A stretch of 64,000 bases of DNA, from positions 18,743,701 through 18,807,700 of the forward strand of contig CM051028.1 of NCBI GenBank assembly GCA_027627225.1. Direction: 5' to 3'. The DNA comes from Congeria kusceri (taxonomy: Eukaryota; Mollusca; Bivalvia; Myida; Dreissenidae). A program made the translations under genes and the position numbers. This document shows positions 40,311-51,918 of the stretch, piece by piece; position 1 is the stretch's first letter, and each line of letters starts with the position of its first letter. Below the pieces are notes generated by a model. It searched no databases. It was not told where the DNA came from and saw nothing but the letters and a program-made list of their open reading frames with translations.

Positions 40311-43300
40311 CTGAAAACACAATAATTTACAAGTCAGCAATACATTTTGTTACGTTTAGGTGCTAAACGTACGTCGCGTGAGTATTAATGAGTGTATTAA
40401 ATATAAATAATACACACAATAATTGTAGAAATTGTTTGAAAAAATACTAAATGAAAAACACCCCCGATTGTTCGAAATAATAATGGTCACATCTTGTTTA
40501 CAAAAACAAATTGCTGGAAAAGTATACCGTTAGCAAACAGGACACTTGAGTCCACTCGTACCGACTGGAACGCGGACATGAAGGTAGCTCTGTCTTCAGG
40601 AACGCACTGCCCGAGGTAGCAATGCTTCACACCAAAAACGGCAATTAGTCATAAGTCAGAGCTAATAATATAATTATTCCTGTATAACCGCTTTAATTAA
40701 GATATCACATAATCTTGTATAAACTTAGCTTACTCAAGTGAAACAACTCGTTGTTTATAACGTTATAAAGGCCATTTAAAGACATAAATGGGCACAATTA
40801 AGTTCGTAAGAATAGAAAGGTGAATATTAAGCACTATATATTACAATATAAAGACAACAATTTTTGCGACAAAATATAGTAATAATAAAACTATTTATTT
40901 GCAAATCGTATATTTGATTAATTTGATCACATACTCGCCCTAGACCGCACTGAGTCCCCGGAAGTGCCATCAGTCTGCTCGTGGTGCGACAGAGGGCGCC
41001 TTCCGAGGGCGAAGCGCACCAGAGACGCTCACAGACGCTGGACCTTTGCGAACCCACCTTGATAATGATAGATGGTTATGAAACTCTATAGCTATATGAC
41101 TAGTAGAAAAAAAATAAAGTTGTGGTTCATATATATACCTATGTAAGGCATATACATTATACAACGTGGTTAAAACACATGCGACCGAACGACCAGAAAA
41201 TAATATGCTCAAACGTGGGTCATCACCTCGGAACGGTTAGTGCAAATCATAGGGTGATTTAAGTAGCACAACCCTAATTACAATGCTATTTTGACAGCCT
41301 TGGCCACCAAATGAACATGCCACCAAACTGTATTATGTTTGTACTATTTTATACTGCAATAGAAATTCACCTTCAAATGACGTTTGTTTTATATTTTTAG
41401 CATTTTTGGTGTCACGAATACAAACATTTTGTGTACGAAATACCTACACAATACTGTCAGTTGTTTGCCATTATGCAACTAAGACTTTTAATTAAAATCG
41501 TAAAACAAGATAAAATATAGTGAAACATAATTGCATTTGTAGCATATTGTTTTTTATGGGCTTAAACGAGCTGCCTTCAACTGGAATGACACATTTAAAT
41601 TCTTAAATGTGTAAAAGAATTTAAATGTGTAAGGGACCAATTTAATGGAAGAAATAACTTTCTCTCGCAATTGCCGAGGTTTATTTTTGGTTATATTTAC
41701 TGCGTAATCAAATAATACATCAGCGTAAACACTTCATAAAATTGCTGGTTGAGGCCATTCGGTATATTCATACAAGGCATGAATGAGAGGAGACACGAAA
41801 TTATGGCAGCAATTCTTCGCTTCGATAGTTTCACTGATGGCAATATGAAATCATCTCGCAGGCTGATTGTTTGTTGAAATAATCCATACTCGTAGCAATA
41901 TATGGGAATATATAATACAATTAAAATAAAGTAAAGTTAGTATGGGATCAAAATCCAACATCAAATAATAATAATTTAAAGGCAAAATAAAGTTATCTTT
42001 AAGGTTACATTCAAAATGTCTTTATTTTGCCTGAATATAATTATAACAGAAACCACTTACATCACAGAAGCTAGAGGTTTCAGAAAAGGCGAGGCGGCAT
42101 TGGGTATTAATGTCAATTGTCTTGCCCGGATATTTAGCATCGGTATCATAGTTGAACAATTTCTTCGGCACAGTTAATAGACACTTCGATTTTGAAGATC
42201 TGTAATTAGATCAATAATTGACAATAGGACAATTAATTGTTTTACGGACGAAATGCAATTCCGAAATTTGGGGTTGTATTAAAGTACAATATATTAGCTT
42301 AAAATGAAGAGAAAAGGACAAACTCCAATTCACAACGTGTTTCGATTTTAATAGTCTTCATCAGGTATGAATATAAACAAAATACATTATGACGTCATGA
42401 CGTCACGTTACGTAACGTCATTTTTGGCGTACTTTTTCACATAGAATTAACTATATACAATAGTTAGATAAGTTTCACAATACAACTACGTAAAAGTACA
42501 TGTTTATATTAAAATCAATAAAATGTATTATTAAATATATAATTTAATACATACATAACTTGTTGAACACATAATAAATAGAATGCAGGATCATAATTGA
42601 TACAAAATCACTGTAAACATAAATATAGGAGCTTAATTTGTCTGCTTTTTAAGCCAGTGTGTGTATATTTAATATATGAATACGTTTTCTTGCCATGCCT
42701 TTCATATTGGTACAGCTGGCTCTTCATCAACATTGGCATTGTTGCGGATTGTAGCGTCAGAACCAATTAAAAGTAACAGATACAATACATATTATTGTAT
42801 TAACTAATATTCAGATTTTAAAAGAGGGACACTTAGCTTACGTGTGTGTAGTAGTTGTGAAAGAGAATTATAAGAAGGAAGTATGATATTTATAAACGCT
42901 GAATTTTCGTCCGCAAAATGTCTACCTGATGAACTTGTTGATCTGTATCACAGAACATTGCGAGAAATAATACGAGTTTGTGGAAACTGCCTGGTCGTCA
43001 AAACTGAATGGCGCCATGACAAAATTCTTTCCCCCAGGGCATGCACTAGCGACCCCCTCACCGTCATGTACAACGCCTAAACTAAATATAAGAGACATAA
43101 TTGGACATTAATCTGCATATATAAGACTGCATTATAGGTGAAGTAAATTTTTGACATATATGTACACAAATGTTAACATCAGGAAATTGTATATTTGCTT
43201 ATCTCTAGATCGTGCCGAGCAAATAAGCGTATCTGTATTCAATAATTACCTGGTATTCTATTTATCCCATCATTTTCCGTCTTTATATTGAAAATCAACG

Positions 43301-46300
43301 ATAGAAAATCACTAAATAACACGAAAAACATCAAATGACGTCACGAAAATAAACAACATGACGTCATTATACTGCGCGTGATTGTTGTTTTCAGCAAGGT
43401 GGAATACAGCTAAGTTAATCCCACAGGATGTTATTTCGTCAATGCCTGCAGGCGTGATGATGGGATAAAAGGGTTTTCATCTGCCTCTACTTTTTTGTCT
43501 AATATTGCTAAATGGAACATTTATTGCTGTCGTTAAAATGAAAATTGGCAAACTGACGTTTTCGCAGTTATGCAAATTAATCTAGTCTTTTATCCAATCG
43601 ATAAAAGACAAATACGTTTATTTGATAACCTATTTGACACAAAAGAGCAGTTGGTAAAGCTTGTGAAATGATTGTGGTTATCGATGAAAGGGGATTAATT
43701 ATTTAACAATAGCTAGGGAGGAGTTAAATGTTAGTGGCAAAACCTGGAAAAGTCGAGTATAAAACAACCTTTTCCATAATTTCCTAGTTACCTATGTGCC
43801 ACCTCGTGTGCTATGACTGCCGCTGACAGGAAGTCCCCTCCGTCGTGCACTATAGACGAGGACTTGCCCGAGGTCACATCGCACATGGTCCCCACATGGG
43901 CATAACCTGAGAACAGCAAGACGATACTGTGCATAATTAATTATTTTGTAATAGTGACGAGTTTTATTTTGAATAAAAGTGTGTGCGAGATGCGGATTTG
44001 GACTAAACATGAGTGATTCCCATTGCAACCATTGTCATGTTATACAACTTAATCGTGTTTAATAACACAATTCAAAAATGCCAGATGTGTAATGATTTAC
44101 TGTCCTGATTGTGATTCGGTTTTGATTTTAAAAAGAAAGAAACATTGTACTAAAACTCGTCTAGACCTAGCAAATATTGGGTGCAATATTGCCGTTCATT
44201 CGAGGGCTTGATCTGGAAATGTGCCATGAAAAAGTGTTATTTTTGTATCATATCGTGTATGTAAGTGTTATATATACATTTATTGCTGTTAAACTTACCT
44301 TCAACTTTTACTCGCCGCCTGCATAAAATGTAGCTGAAAAAATGACAGTTATTAATAAACTAACATAAGTGTAAACAAGCAATAGTTACCGTAAATTAAT
44401 TTTCTTATGAGGAGCCAAGCAAATGAATGTAAACAACACTTACCCTATAGAACAATGCATTTTGAAAAACTGACAACAGTTTCATGATTTCTGGGCACAA
44501 ATTACGTGTATCTAAGCGTTCCATTTAAATATGTTACAATATAATTGATATTACTCCAAATATATTCAATGCAACTAGAGTAATAATCCTACCAACTCTA
44601 GTAAGAATCGCTTACTAATATTGCTATTATAATGAATACGGTAAGAAGCAAAAGCGCATTTTTGACTACCTTGTAAGGAACACGGCGTGATCATAACTTG
44701 GAAGTGCTTTGTGAAAGCGATTCAGCCACCTCTCGAACCTTTTCAACGCCCTGGTAGAGTTCACCACGTGGTTGTTGTGGTCTCTGGACCATCGCGCGAT
44801 GCCTTCGAACCAGGCAACCTGTCGTCGATTCTTCAATGTAAATAAGTAGTATTAATCGACATCGGCAGTAAAAAAAACTTCTATTGTACAACACAATGGC
44901 CAGTTATGGGAAGTAGCCACTTGCCTATAGAGAGCAACAAACAACAAGCAAACAACGTCAAACTGGGTCCCCGTCTTCCAACGGCCAGTGCAACATAGCG
45001 AGTGTTTACACGCTTTTAAATAACGCGCGCCGAATTTCATTATTGGCTCTGATGTAATCGATATGAAAGAAATTTAAATATCAACATCAAAGCATTTGTA
45101 ATTTACATTAAACAGAAATAAAATAGAATACAAGGTAAAAAATTATTCGCTTCTTTATGGTAAGACATGATTTAGGATATATTGTCATGTTTAATAACAC
45201 AAAAACTAGCAACATATAATTACATTGACATCACAAAATAACATTGTGCTGTTTTCTCAAACCCCTCACAAAACACGCATTTTTATACTTATAGTATTGA
45301 TATATTATTGGAAATGAATGAAATATTGTGTATACTAAAACATTTTCAACACCAGGTAAAACATGAAGTAATAAGGTATAAAAATATAACCATGCTGTAA
45401 CGAGCCAACCTTTATAATTATTGCCAATGCGTTTCTCATAGATTAGTTTTGTTCCAAATTAAATGTGAATGAAATTGATCAATAAGTCCGATCTGGTAAC
45501 GTGCAGTTATTGTTTCACATTGCTTCACATCGATATTGCTACAAAACTACCATCATTTTGTATAAGCTATTTGCTACTTTACCACTCTAAAAATGCTGTT
45601 TCCGATTTTCTTTACCTTAGCTACCAGCATATCACAGACGTGTACTTGAAGAGAAAACGTCTTGTCGTCGATCGTCTCGTATCTTTGATTTACCTAAACA
45701 CATGGTGAATCACATTGCATGTCGTTCATATAATGCGGTTTTATTTTCAATTAAGCAATACTTTTTTAAGTTTGTTTACATATCTAAGTCCTTTTTTTTT
45801 GCTTTTTTTGTTTTTCAATATGTAACCCATGATGGACATAAATGTATTTCATGTTTTGCATGCTTTGAAAATACATAATTAATTTGGAACATAAATGATG
45901 CATACATGATTGAAGTCATTTAACTATGAATTAACATCGAATGCTTATACTACTCTTAACACGACATAGTCCCTAGAAATAACTAATATGCTATGATATT
46001 ATGCGATAACAATAGTTAATGAGTTCCCTTAACTGTACAATGTACTACTGCAACTGTAAAGGAACCAATATGCGAAGAAAATGATGAAACTGTTGAGAGC
46101 GCTAGTGTAATAACAATCATATAATATCATCGAACTGATTTAAAATGATACGTTTCATGCCAAATATCACAGGAAAGCATATTAAACATCAATAATACCG
46201 ATAATAACAATAATAATAATAATAATAATACAGGTTATATAACTGAAATAAATGAACGATTTATAAAGTATGATGTACTTACCATTGCGAATAAAAATGT

Positions 46301-48163
46301 GTAGTATTCTTGCATTTTCTCTAAAGACTGCGAAGATGAAAAGTCGTTTTCTCTTAAAAAGCGCATATAGATAGAATTATCGACTACGAGAAGTACTTCA
46401 ATGTTGGCCTCTGCTTTGGTGTGCAACCTCTTCCCTGGCGAAACAAGTTACAGATAAACACACTGAAAGTTTTTAATGAAATTTTGTATTGTGTAATTTA
46501 TGTTGTCAAATTGTGTATATTATTTCCTCAGGTGATCGTTTTAATCGTAAATTATAATGATTTGCATTTAAATGGAATACAAAAAATGTTACTTTTACGT
46601 ACATTGTGCATGGAGTTGATTAACAAAAGTCGCGTTATGGTCGTTCCAGGTTTTTTCCTTTAGTTAGTTCAACTAATACCCAGATATACTTAGAGTATTC
46701 ATTTGCGAATGACATTCGTGTATCCGAAAAGTAAGTTACCTTGAGGTGGTAGAATTAGCACGGAGCTATGTTTATCGACAGGATGATAGCCATAACTTGT
46801 GTACTAAAAAAAAATAAAAAAAAAGAAGTTTTTAGATCAGATGTGCATACTCTTGAACATTTTGTCGTTGTTATGTAAACAAAATATGTGTAGAGGAAAA
46901 ATAAATAATAATACAATGAGTTTTAGATTTCATTTTAGCACGAACCGTTGGGTGTTAACAAATGTAGTACAATTAGTGAATCTTAAATTTAATTGACCAG
47001 GACTGCTCAGCCTGGCCTGGTCATAAATAGAAACATGAACAGGGTGTGGTTTAAAATCCAATTATACCGCTACATTGTATCATTGAATTGGAAAATTGCT
47101 GATGCCACAAATTGATACATTGTATGTATCACTTACCTGATGTGGTAGTCGCGTATTGGCGTGGTTTGTGCGTCTCTGAATAAAATAATACGGCGATTCG
47201 TGAACACGTTTATGGAGTGACGGTTCTGTTAGCTGGTTGTAAGGTAATCGTAGTGGCACCGAAGTGTGTAAAGGTAGTAAACGTAACACAAGAATCCTTA
47301 TTATGTAGGTCCTTAATTCCCAGGGCCTATTTAGCCAGAAATTCCTGTTCAGCATATACTTATTGTCAAGAATGGACTGCAGATCATTTTGAAGTTTCTT
47401 GTAATAACGTATTGCGCTGTTAGGTTTGACATTGTCAGTGTTCCGTAAGGCATATTGATATACAGTAGATTTTGTGTTTTTACGATATTTCCCTAAGTAT
47501 GGCATAGTGTCGTTGATATCGTCTTTTATATGAAACTCCAAGCCCTTGAACAGACCTATACGAACAAAAAAAACGTGACAAATAAATATTTCTATCTGCG
47601 TAGTAAACCATTCGTTCCAAAAATATTTCCAAATTCCATTTGTAAAGAAGACAAAACGTTTGAATTACGTCGAGAATGAATTAAAATCCAATAAAATAAA
47701 TATATAAATTTATCAAATTCTGTAAACTACTCCAACTGGTAATCTGAACAAAATACAGGCATATCGAGTTCCAATTATATAATCTCTGCCACCATTGATA
47801 AGCGCTTTATATTATACCATTTTTGAATACTCGAATACCAAAGTTGTTTTCGTATTCGTGGACATGTTGATAAATAGGCAGATTACATTTATACTTGGTA
47901 TAATAATGATTCTTGTCCCATATGATAATTATTATTTCAGTTGGACATTGTTAAATTAGACTAGGTTCAAATTTTCTTTGTGCCGTTTTTAGTTCGAAGA
48001 ATTTAGACATAATTATACTGTTTTAAAAGACCGTCCTCAACACTTGTGGTAGTTTCAGTAAGCCCCTTTTATGTAGTAGTTGTACATCCTTACCCGATAA
48101 ACTTCCACAGTGAATGAACGGCATGCACACGCAGACCAGTATGCATGCATCACGTATTTCCAT
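40183..48163 (-). CDS. Secreted ADAMTS-like zinc metalloprotease (M12B), complete 13-exon gene
   Basis: Thirteen exons (48163-48094, 47555-47137, 46803-46740, 46434-46283, 45693-45616, 44830-44670, 44333-44299, 43906-43792, 43081-42926, 42199-42061, 41057-40935, 40624-40528, 40310-40183) join in phase at GT-AG sites to 578 residues. Residues 1-24 look like a signal peptide (CILVCVCMPFIHC). About 25-185 form the propeptide. The reprolysin domain starts at NIEVLLVVDNS and holds the zinc site HEVAHSLGVVHD (His360, Glu361, His364, His370) and a likely Met-turn at Met387. A Cys-rich region like that of ADAMTS proteins follows (NTQCRLAF, CERLWCASP, GTQCGLGR, CYLGQCV). The last exon resembles a PLAC module (CDRERYQEYCCKSC). 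No thrombospondin type 1 repeat is present, unlike true ADAMTS enzymes. An extracellular-matrix or immune role is typical of the family; the substrate cannot be read from sequence. Confidence 0.93.
40528..40624 (-). CDS. Metalloprotease exon 12
   Basis: Phase 0 in, phase 1 out. Reads HCYLGQCVPEDRATFMSAFQ and then SVRVDSSVLFAN. It completes the KWCxxGxCV-like end of the Cys-rich region. Confidence 0.88.
40935..41057 (-). CDS. Metalloprotease exon 11
   Basis: 41 codons, phase 0 both ends, donor GTATGT. Reads VGSQRSSVCERLWCASPSEG and then ALCRTTSRLMALPGTQCGLGR, the conserved CxxLWC and DGTxCG part of ADAMTS disintegrin-like regions. Confidence 0.93.
42061..42199 (-). CDS. Metalloprotease exon 10
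   Basis: Phase 2 in, phase 0 out. Reads SSKSKCLLTVPKKLFNYDTD, AKYPGKTIDINTQCRLAFSE and TSSFCD. It matches the CLL ... QCxLxFG...C pattern after the ADAMTS catalytic domain. Confidence 0.93.
42300..42425 (-). repeat. Retroelement-tail-like motif beside a CRE cluster
   Basis: On the minus strand CCTGATGAAGACTATTAAAA and then TCGAAACACGTTG (42366-42334) resemble a motif common at the 3' end of Penelope-like or DIRS-type elements in invertebrates. Next to it on the plus strand, 42390-42421, stands ATGACGTCATGACGTCACG with two overlapping-spaced CRE palindromes. No element body was identified. Confidence 0.35.
42926..43081 (-). CDS. Metalloprotease exon 9, second half of the zinc site
   Basis: Phase 2 in and out. 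Reads (S)LGVVHDGEGVASACPGGKN and then FVMAPFSFDDQAVSTNSYYF. The acceptor TATATTTAG at 43082-43083 is chosen because the alternative TAG five bases downstream puts a stop in frame. Only this choice gives HEVAHSLGVVHD. Confidence 0.93.
43792..43906 (-). CDS. Metalloprotease exon 8, first half of the zinc site
   Basis: Phase 1 in, phase 2 out. Reads YAHVGTMCDVTSGKSSSIVH and then DGGDFLSAAVIAHEVAH. The intron splits the catalytic motif between the second His and the Gly. Confidence 0.95.
44299..44333 (-). CDS. Metalloprotease exon 7 (35-bp micro-exon)
   Basis: Phase 2 in, phase 1 out. Reads YILCRRRVKVE. It is accepted because it alone bridges the phases of exons 6 and 8 and has good acceptor (TTTTCAG) and donor (GTAAGT) sites. 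Confidence 0.8.
44670..44830 (-). CDS. Metalloprotease exon 6
   Basis: Phase 0 in, phase 2 out. Reads NRRQVAWFEGIARWSRDHNN, then HVVNSTRALKRFERWLNR, then FHKALPSYDHAVFLT. The YDHAVFLT end is the conserved DHAxLLT of reprolysins. Confidence 0.92.
45616..45693 (-). CDS. Metalloprotease exon 5
   Basis: 26 codons, phase 0 both ends. Reads VNQRYETIDDKTFSLQVHVC and then DMLVAK, matching the VNxxYxxI segment of M12B domains. Confidence 0.92.
46203..46231. repeat. AAT microsatellite in metalloprotease intron 4
   Basis: About nine ATA/AAT units lie directly downstream, in the sense of the gene, of exon 4. Confidence 0.9.
46283..46434 (-). CDS. Metalloprotease exon 4, start of the catalytic domain
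   Basis: Phase 1 in, phase 0 out. Reads KRLHTKAEANIEVLLVVDNS and then IYMRFLRENDFSSSQSL and EYYTFLFAM. NIEVLLVVDN is the first strand of the reprolysin fold. The acceptor GTTTCGCCAG is weak. Confidence 0.92.
46740..46803 (-). CDS. Metalloprotease exon 3
   Basis: Phase 0 in, phase 1 out. Reads YTSYGYHPVDKHSSVLILPP and then Q. This is the end of the propeptide, supported mainly by splice sites and phase. Confidence 0.78.
47137..47555 (-). CDS. Metalloprotease exon 2, propeptide
   Basis: 419 bp, phase 1 in, phase 0 out. Starts LFKGLEFHIKDDINDTMPYL and continues GKYRKNTKSTVYQYALRN. It is rich in Arg/Asn/Tyr, with a basic QRR near the end that could be a convertase site. There is no clear cysteine switch. 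Confidence 0.82.
48094..48163 (-). CDS. Metalloprotease exon 1, signal peptide
   Basis: Start codon at 48163, phase 1 out, donor GTAAGG. Reads MEIRDACILVCVCMPFIHCG and then SLS. An upstream in-frame ATG 18 codons earlier exists. The chosen one puts the hydrophobic stretch at the very N-terminus, as a signal peptide requires. Confidence 0.78.
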
Positions 48164-48400
48164 GTTTCTGGACCTCAACCCACATAAACGGATGCAACTG
48201 TAACCGCACTGAATCATAGTGTCGTTCTACTCCATGTGTTTGCGCAAATATAATACCTTCTGAATGAAATAGGCTCGCTTCTACCAGTTTTCCACGTAAA
48301 ACCAACGCCAATATTTCATTGGCTATTCGCCTGCGCGGGCGAAGATTCTGTGGTCGCGCGCACATCGATTGTTATGCTTATCCGATTACTGATACTGGCT
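48164..48400 (-). promoter_or_regulatory. Metalloprotease 5' flank, part of which is duplicated at 58.7 kb
   Basis: Contains CAATATTTCATTGGCTATTC (48309-48328), a direct and an inverted CCAAT-type box 10 bp apart, followed by a CpG-rich stretch (GCGCGGGCGAAG, GGTCGCGCGC). The CAATATTTCATTGG stretch is kept unchanged in the duplicate at 58750-58763. Promoter function is inferred from position. Confidence 0.5.
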
Positions 48401-48715
48401 GCAGGAATCATGAATGAAAATTTCGACAGCAGCCACGCTATGCTTATAACTATAATGCGTTTCAAATGGTTTAATACGGCTATTATGTTATTATCTATTA
48501 CAAGAATGGATTGCTCTAGACATAATGTGGGATCATTAAGAGGAAGGCACGCAGTTTCTTTAACAACGTTCTGTTATTCATACACAAAGCATATCACAAT
48601 AGACTTTCCTATGGAGCAGAGCACGCAAGGTTTAATTCCGCTCATAAATCTTCTGTCACGAGTGGTGCCTATTAACGAACAATATATCAATATTTGAGTA
48701 TTTCCACAGACATTT
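48284..48715 (+). repeat. Segment B, original of a duplication at 58733-59150
   Basis: From ACCAGTTTTCCACGT to AATATATCAATATTT the two segments align along their length, with small indels. An open frame of 115 residues (48350-48697) crosses this copy. In the other copy the matching frame is broken by a one-base shift, so coding is not supported. Confidence 0.75.
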
Positions 48716-48719
48716 TTAT

Positions 48720-50060
48720 GATATTTGTAGGAGAAATTCGGTAATTGTTCTATTAATAAATAATTGATATTTTTACATATTTATAAGTACCCATTTGATT
48801 GCAGTGCACAGTTAAAAATAAAGCCTAAACCTAAATAATACACACACAAATGATCTTGTTATTAAAAAGAACCTGGTCCAAATGGAACTTCTATTCGTGA
48901 CAAATGCTAAACGCTAACGTTGCTGCCAAGTGCACAGCTTCTCTTTATCGACTTCATATGTGAGATCCATTCTGAGTCTGGGGCGTCCTTTTACTTCCTT
49001 CATAATGAGGAAAGTTCCTTATATAAATTATGCATTAATGCTAAGAAACCATACATTTATTGGTAACAAGACGTTAATTGTTATATGTGTTGCATCTGAG
49101 ATATATGTGTGGTGATAGATGCGTCTGTATGGGTGATTCGGTATTCGATTTAAGTATCATGTGCTTTTCTACGATTTTATTTCGCGCCAAGTGTTTGCCT
49201 TTCGTCACGTGGAACTTCATGTCGACAGGAATTTAATGAGCTATGCTCGGACGTAGTTAAATCTCTGCGCAGACGTTGTAATATTTTGTGGGATACACGT
49301 TGTAACTCATTTGTTATATGTTGATGCATAGAGGTCTGTGTCTAGTATATTCGTTCTACAAAGGCAAGTGACCAACTGGCCCTACAATTAAGCATGTGTC
49401 ACAGGGTGAATTTTAAGTAAAGTTAATAAATGAACATTATTATCAAATTATTGTGTTTGTTTTTATATTTACCCTAAAATATATATTCTACAATTTAAAG
49501 TAATACACGTGTATGCATATTTAAATAGTCAGTGCAGTGTTTAGTTATTGTGTGGGTAGTTATGATCAGTTCTTAGTTTAAAGTAGACTGTAACCTTAGT
49601 TTTTAGAGTTACTAACATATAGTTGAAATTAACCTATGTTGAACACGTTCACATAATAATCAATCAATTACTTTCCCTCCAATATTCAGATTCACGGCTA
49701 AATTGTTTAGAGACAGCCATTACATTTTGACGATTGTCTTTATTTTATTATTTGTGTAGGATAATTGTTATTCCTGCAGGTAAATATTACACTGTAGTTT
49801 ATGATTGATACCTATGTCTATTGCTTGTATTAATTTCGTATTATTTCTGATTATCACGGTTGTGATTATTAGTTATTATTTGAATAACTTCTTGTCGCTA
49901 TTATTCACGCCGCCATGCATTATCAATCATTAGTATTTTGTAATGTCATTGAAACTTATTAATATATTTAATTATACATTTATTTATATGTATTAATTGT
50001 TTTTCTTTCAGAAAACTAACTTATCGATCGACACATTAAATAACAATATATCTACAATCC
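48720..50060. other. AT-rich region without recognised feature
   Basis: No gene, tandem array or inverted-repeat element was recognised. Short frames at 48930-49115 are unremarkable. Confidence 0.4.
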
Positions 50061-50207
50061 ACTTGTGTTTATTTGTCGCTCAAACAGAATTGCGCCTACG
50101 GGCGTAGCTAGGGCCGGCAATAATGGAGCCCAACGTTACTTCACCGATCGATCAAATAATACAATTTTGACAATCAGTGTACAAAATCCTCCTTGGGGTT
50201 CTACACT

Positions 50208-51182
50208 TGATGGTAACAGTCGACATCGCTTTCTACTGGATACCCGGGTTTACACGTTCATAGCATGCTTAGGGCCCTCTTCTAGAACGTTACAACACAG
50301 CACCAGGACCAGGGACCATTCGTCGTTGGATTTGTATGAACTGTGTGTTGACTTGTGCAAAAACACTGACTTTATAGTGATTTGGTTTGGCGGTGTGGTG
50401 AGCTGTACATTTTATTATTTTAATATTTATTATAATATTTAATGAATGATATGATTTGTATGATTATTTAATCGTGTACTGTATGTTAATTCTATTTTTC
50501 AAACGTAGGCCAGAGTTTAAATTAAATATATTTTTGAGAATCAGTGCACTAATTTTAGGTTGCCCCGTCGAACATACGCCCTTGCAATGTGTATAACGAT
50601 GTTTTCACTAACACTAATCCGTTACCAATAACAATACCGGTACATAAAGTAGTACAGCGCAAAGTAGTTTACACGTAGATAGCTTACGTACCTGGTAGTT
50701 CAGAGGTCATAAATTGGGGTTAAATGTTTGGATGCCTGTTTTAAAAATCGATAGATAAACTGACCATTCGATACCAGCCAAACCCAATATAATTCCCAAT
50801 TTTCTATGGTTGTTTCGAAATTTCATAATTTGGAAACAACGTTCACTCCTATTAGTATTTGTATTAATAGGAAATCGTAAAACTAAGCTATTTCTTACTG
50901 AAATTAGCCTGATCAACTAATTTCATTGAGAAATACTGATACTGTTGTGCGTTAAATCACAAATCCTTGCAAGGTGAAATAATCGCGTCGTTTCAGCGTA
51001 TTTGAACTGGAAAATAAATCGAGATAATTTAAAAGCGTACAGATTCGATTTCATACAAATCCAACGACGAATGGTCCCTGGTCCTGGTGCTGTGTTGTAA
51101 CGTTCTAGAAGAGGGCCCTAAGCATGCTATGAACGTGTAAACCCGGGTATCCAGTAGAAAGCGATGTCGACTGTTACCATCA
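50208..51182. repeat. 133-bp inverted repeat with identical arms, 709-bp spacer
   Basis: Arms 50208-50340 and 51050-51182 are exact reverse complements by my reading. They run from TGATGGTAACAGTCGACATC to CGTTGGATTTGTATGAA and include a GGGCCCTCTTCTAGAACG stretch. The arms are more GC-rich than the spacer. A 125-residue frame (50065-50442) runs across the left arm but has no recognised motif. Confidence 0.93.
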
Positions 51183-51189
51183 CCTGGGT

Positions 51190-51900
51190 TGTCCAGCAAT
51201 TGTATTACCAGTAGCCCACGAAGTCCCGTTTTATTCTTTTGTATAAAGGTTTCAATTTTAAATAACTATTACTATTATGGTACAATGTACTATTATTCAA
51301 CTACCCGGTCTCCAGTTACAAAGTAATTCATATAGTAACTAAGATTTTGTTGTATACTCACGTTTTCATTATGTTGCTTTTTGTTGTAACACTTTCCTTC
51401 AACGTGTTTTGTTGCCTCTTTAACGTCAGCCCTTTGAATAATTAACTAGTACTTACATGATTTTGTCAATTGAATTTAGCATTATTACTGTTGAATTTCG
51501 TTCTTAAAGGCTATGATATTTATATCTATTTACGTGTGTCATAGTTACAATACATGTAGAATAATTCTGGACCACGTGTGGCATTTGGCACACTTTTCTA
51601 CAGGTATGAACACCAAATTTGTTTCAATTGTATGACCTTTTCCCACGTCTCTCTAGTATATACATGTATCCACAAGATCTCTTAATTTGCATTTGTTGTG
51701 TCAGTTGTGTTTTTTCAATGAACAATATTCGAGGTCCTTTAGAAAAATACAGAGTACAAAGACCAGAATTATGTCCCCAATTTGTATCCCTTGTTTTATG
51801 GTGTATAACGGATTTATTATAAAACTTAATATATATAGATAGTCTAGTCCCTAGAGGAATTTGTGTGCAATATTTGTCCAGGCAGTTTCTGTGCACATTT
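51190..51900. other. AT-rich region without recognised feature
   Basis: Nothing with splice-supported coding, and no repeat, was seen between the inverted repeat and the 52-bp minisatellite. Confidence 0.4.
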
Positions 51901-51918
51901 ATGAAGAGGAGTGACCTT

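Noticed and set aside
44852..45040. Extra metalloprotease exon between exons 5 and 6
   Set aside because: Its possible acceptors give stops in phase, and exons 5 and 6 already join in phase with continuous homology.
47217..47423. Plus-strand 68-residue frame
   Set aside because: Shadow of metalloprotease exon 2 on the opposite strand.
48350..48697. 115-residue open frame beside the metalloprotease promoter
   Set aside because: Its duplicate at 58.9-59.15 kb has a one-base shift in the middle, no known motif appears, and the segment behaves as duplicated flanking DNA.
50065..50442. 125-residue frame over the inverted repeat arm
   Set aside because: No recognisable domain, and the frame leaves the arm into AT-rich low-complexity sequence.
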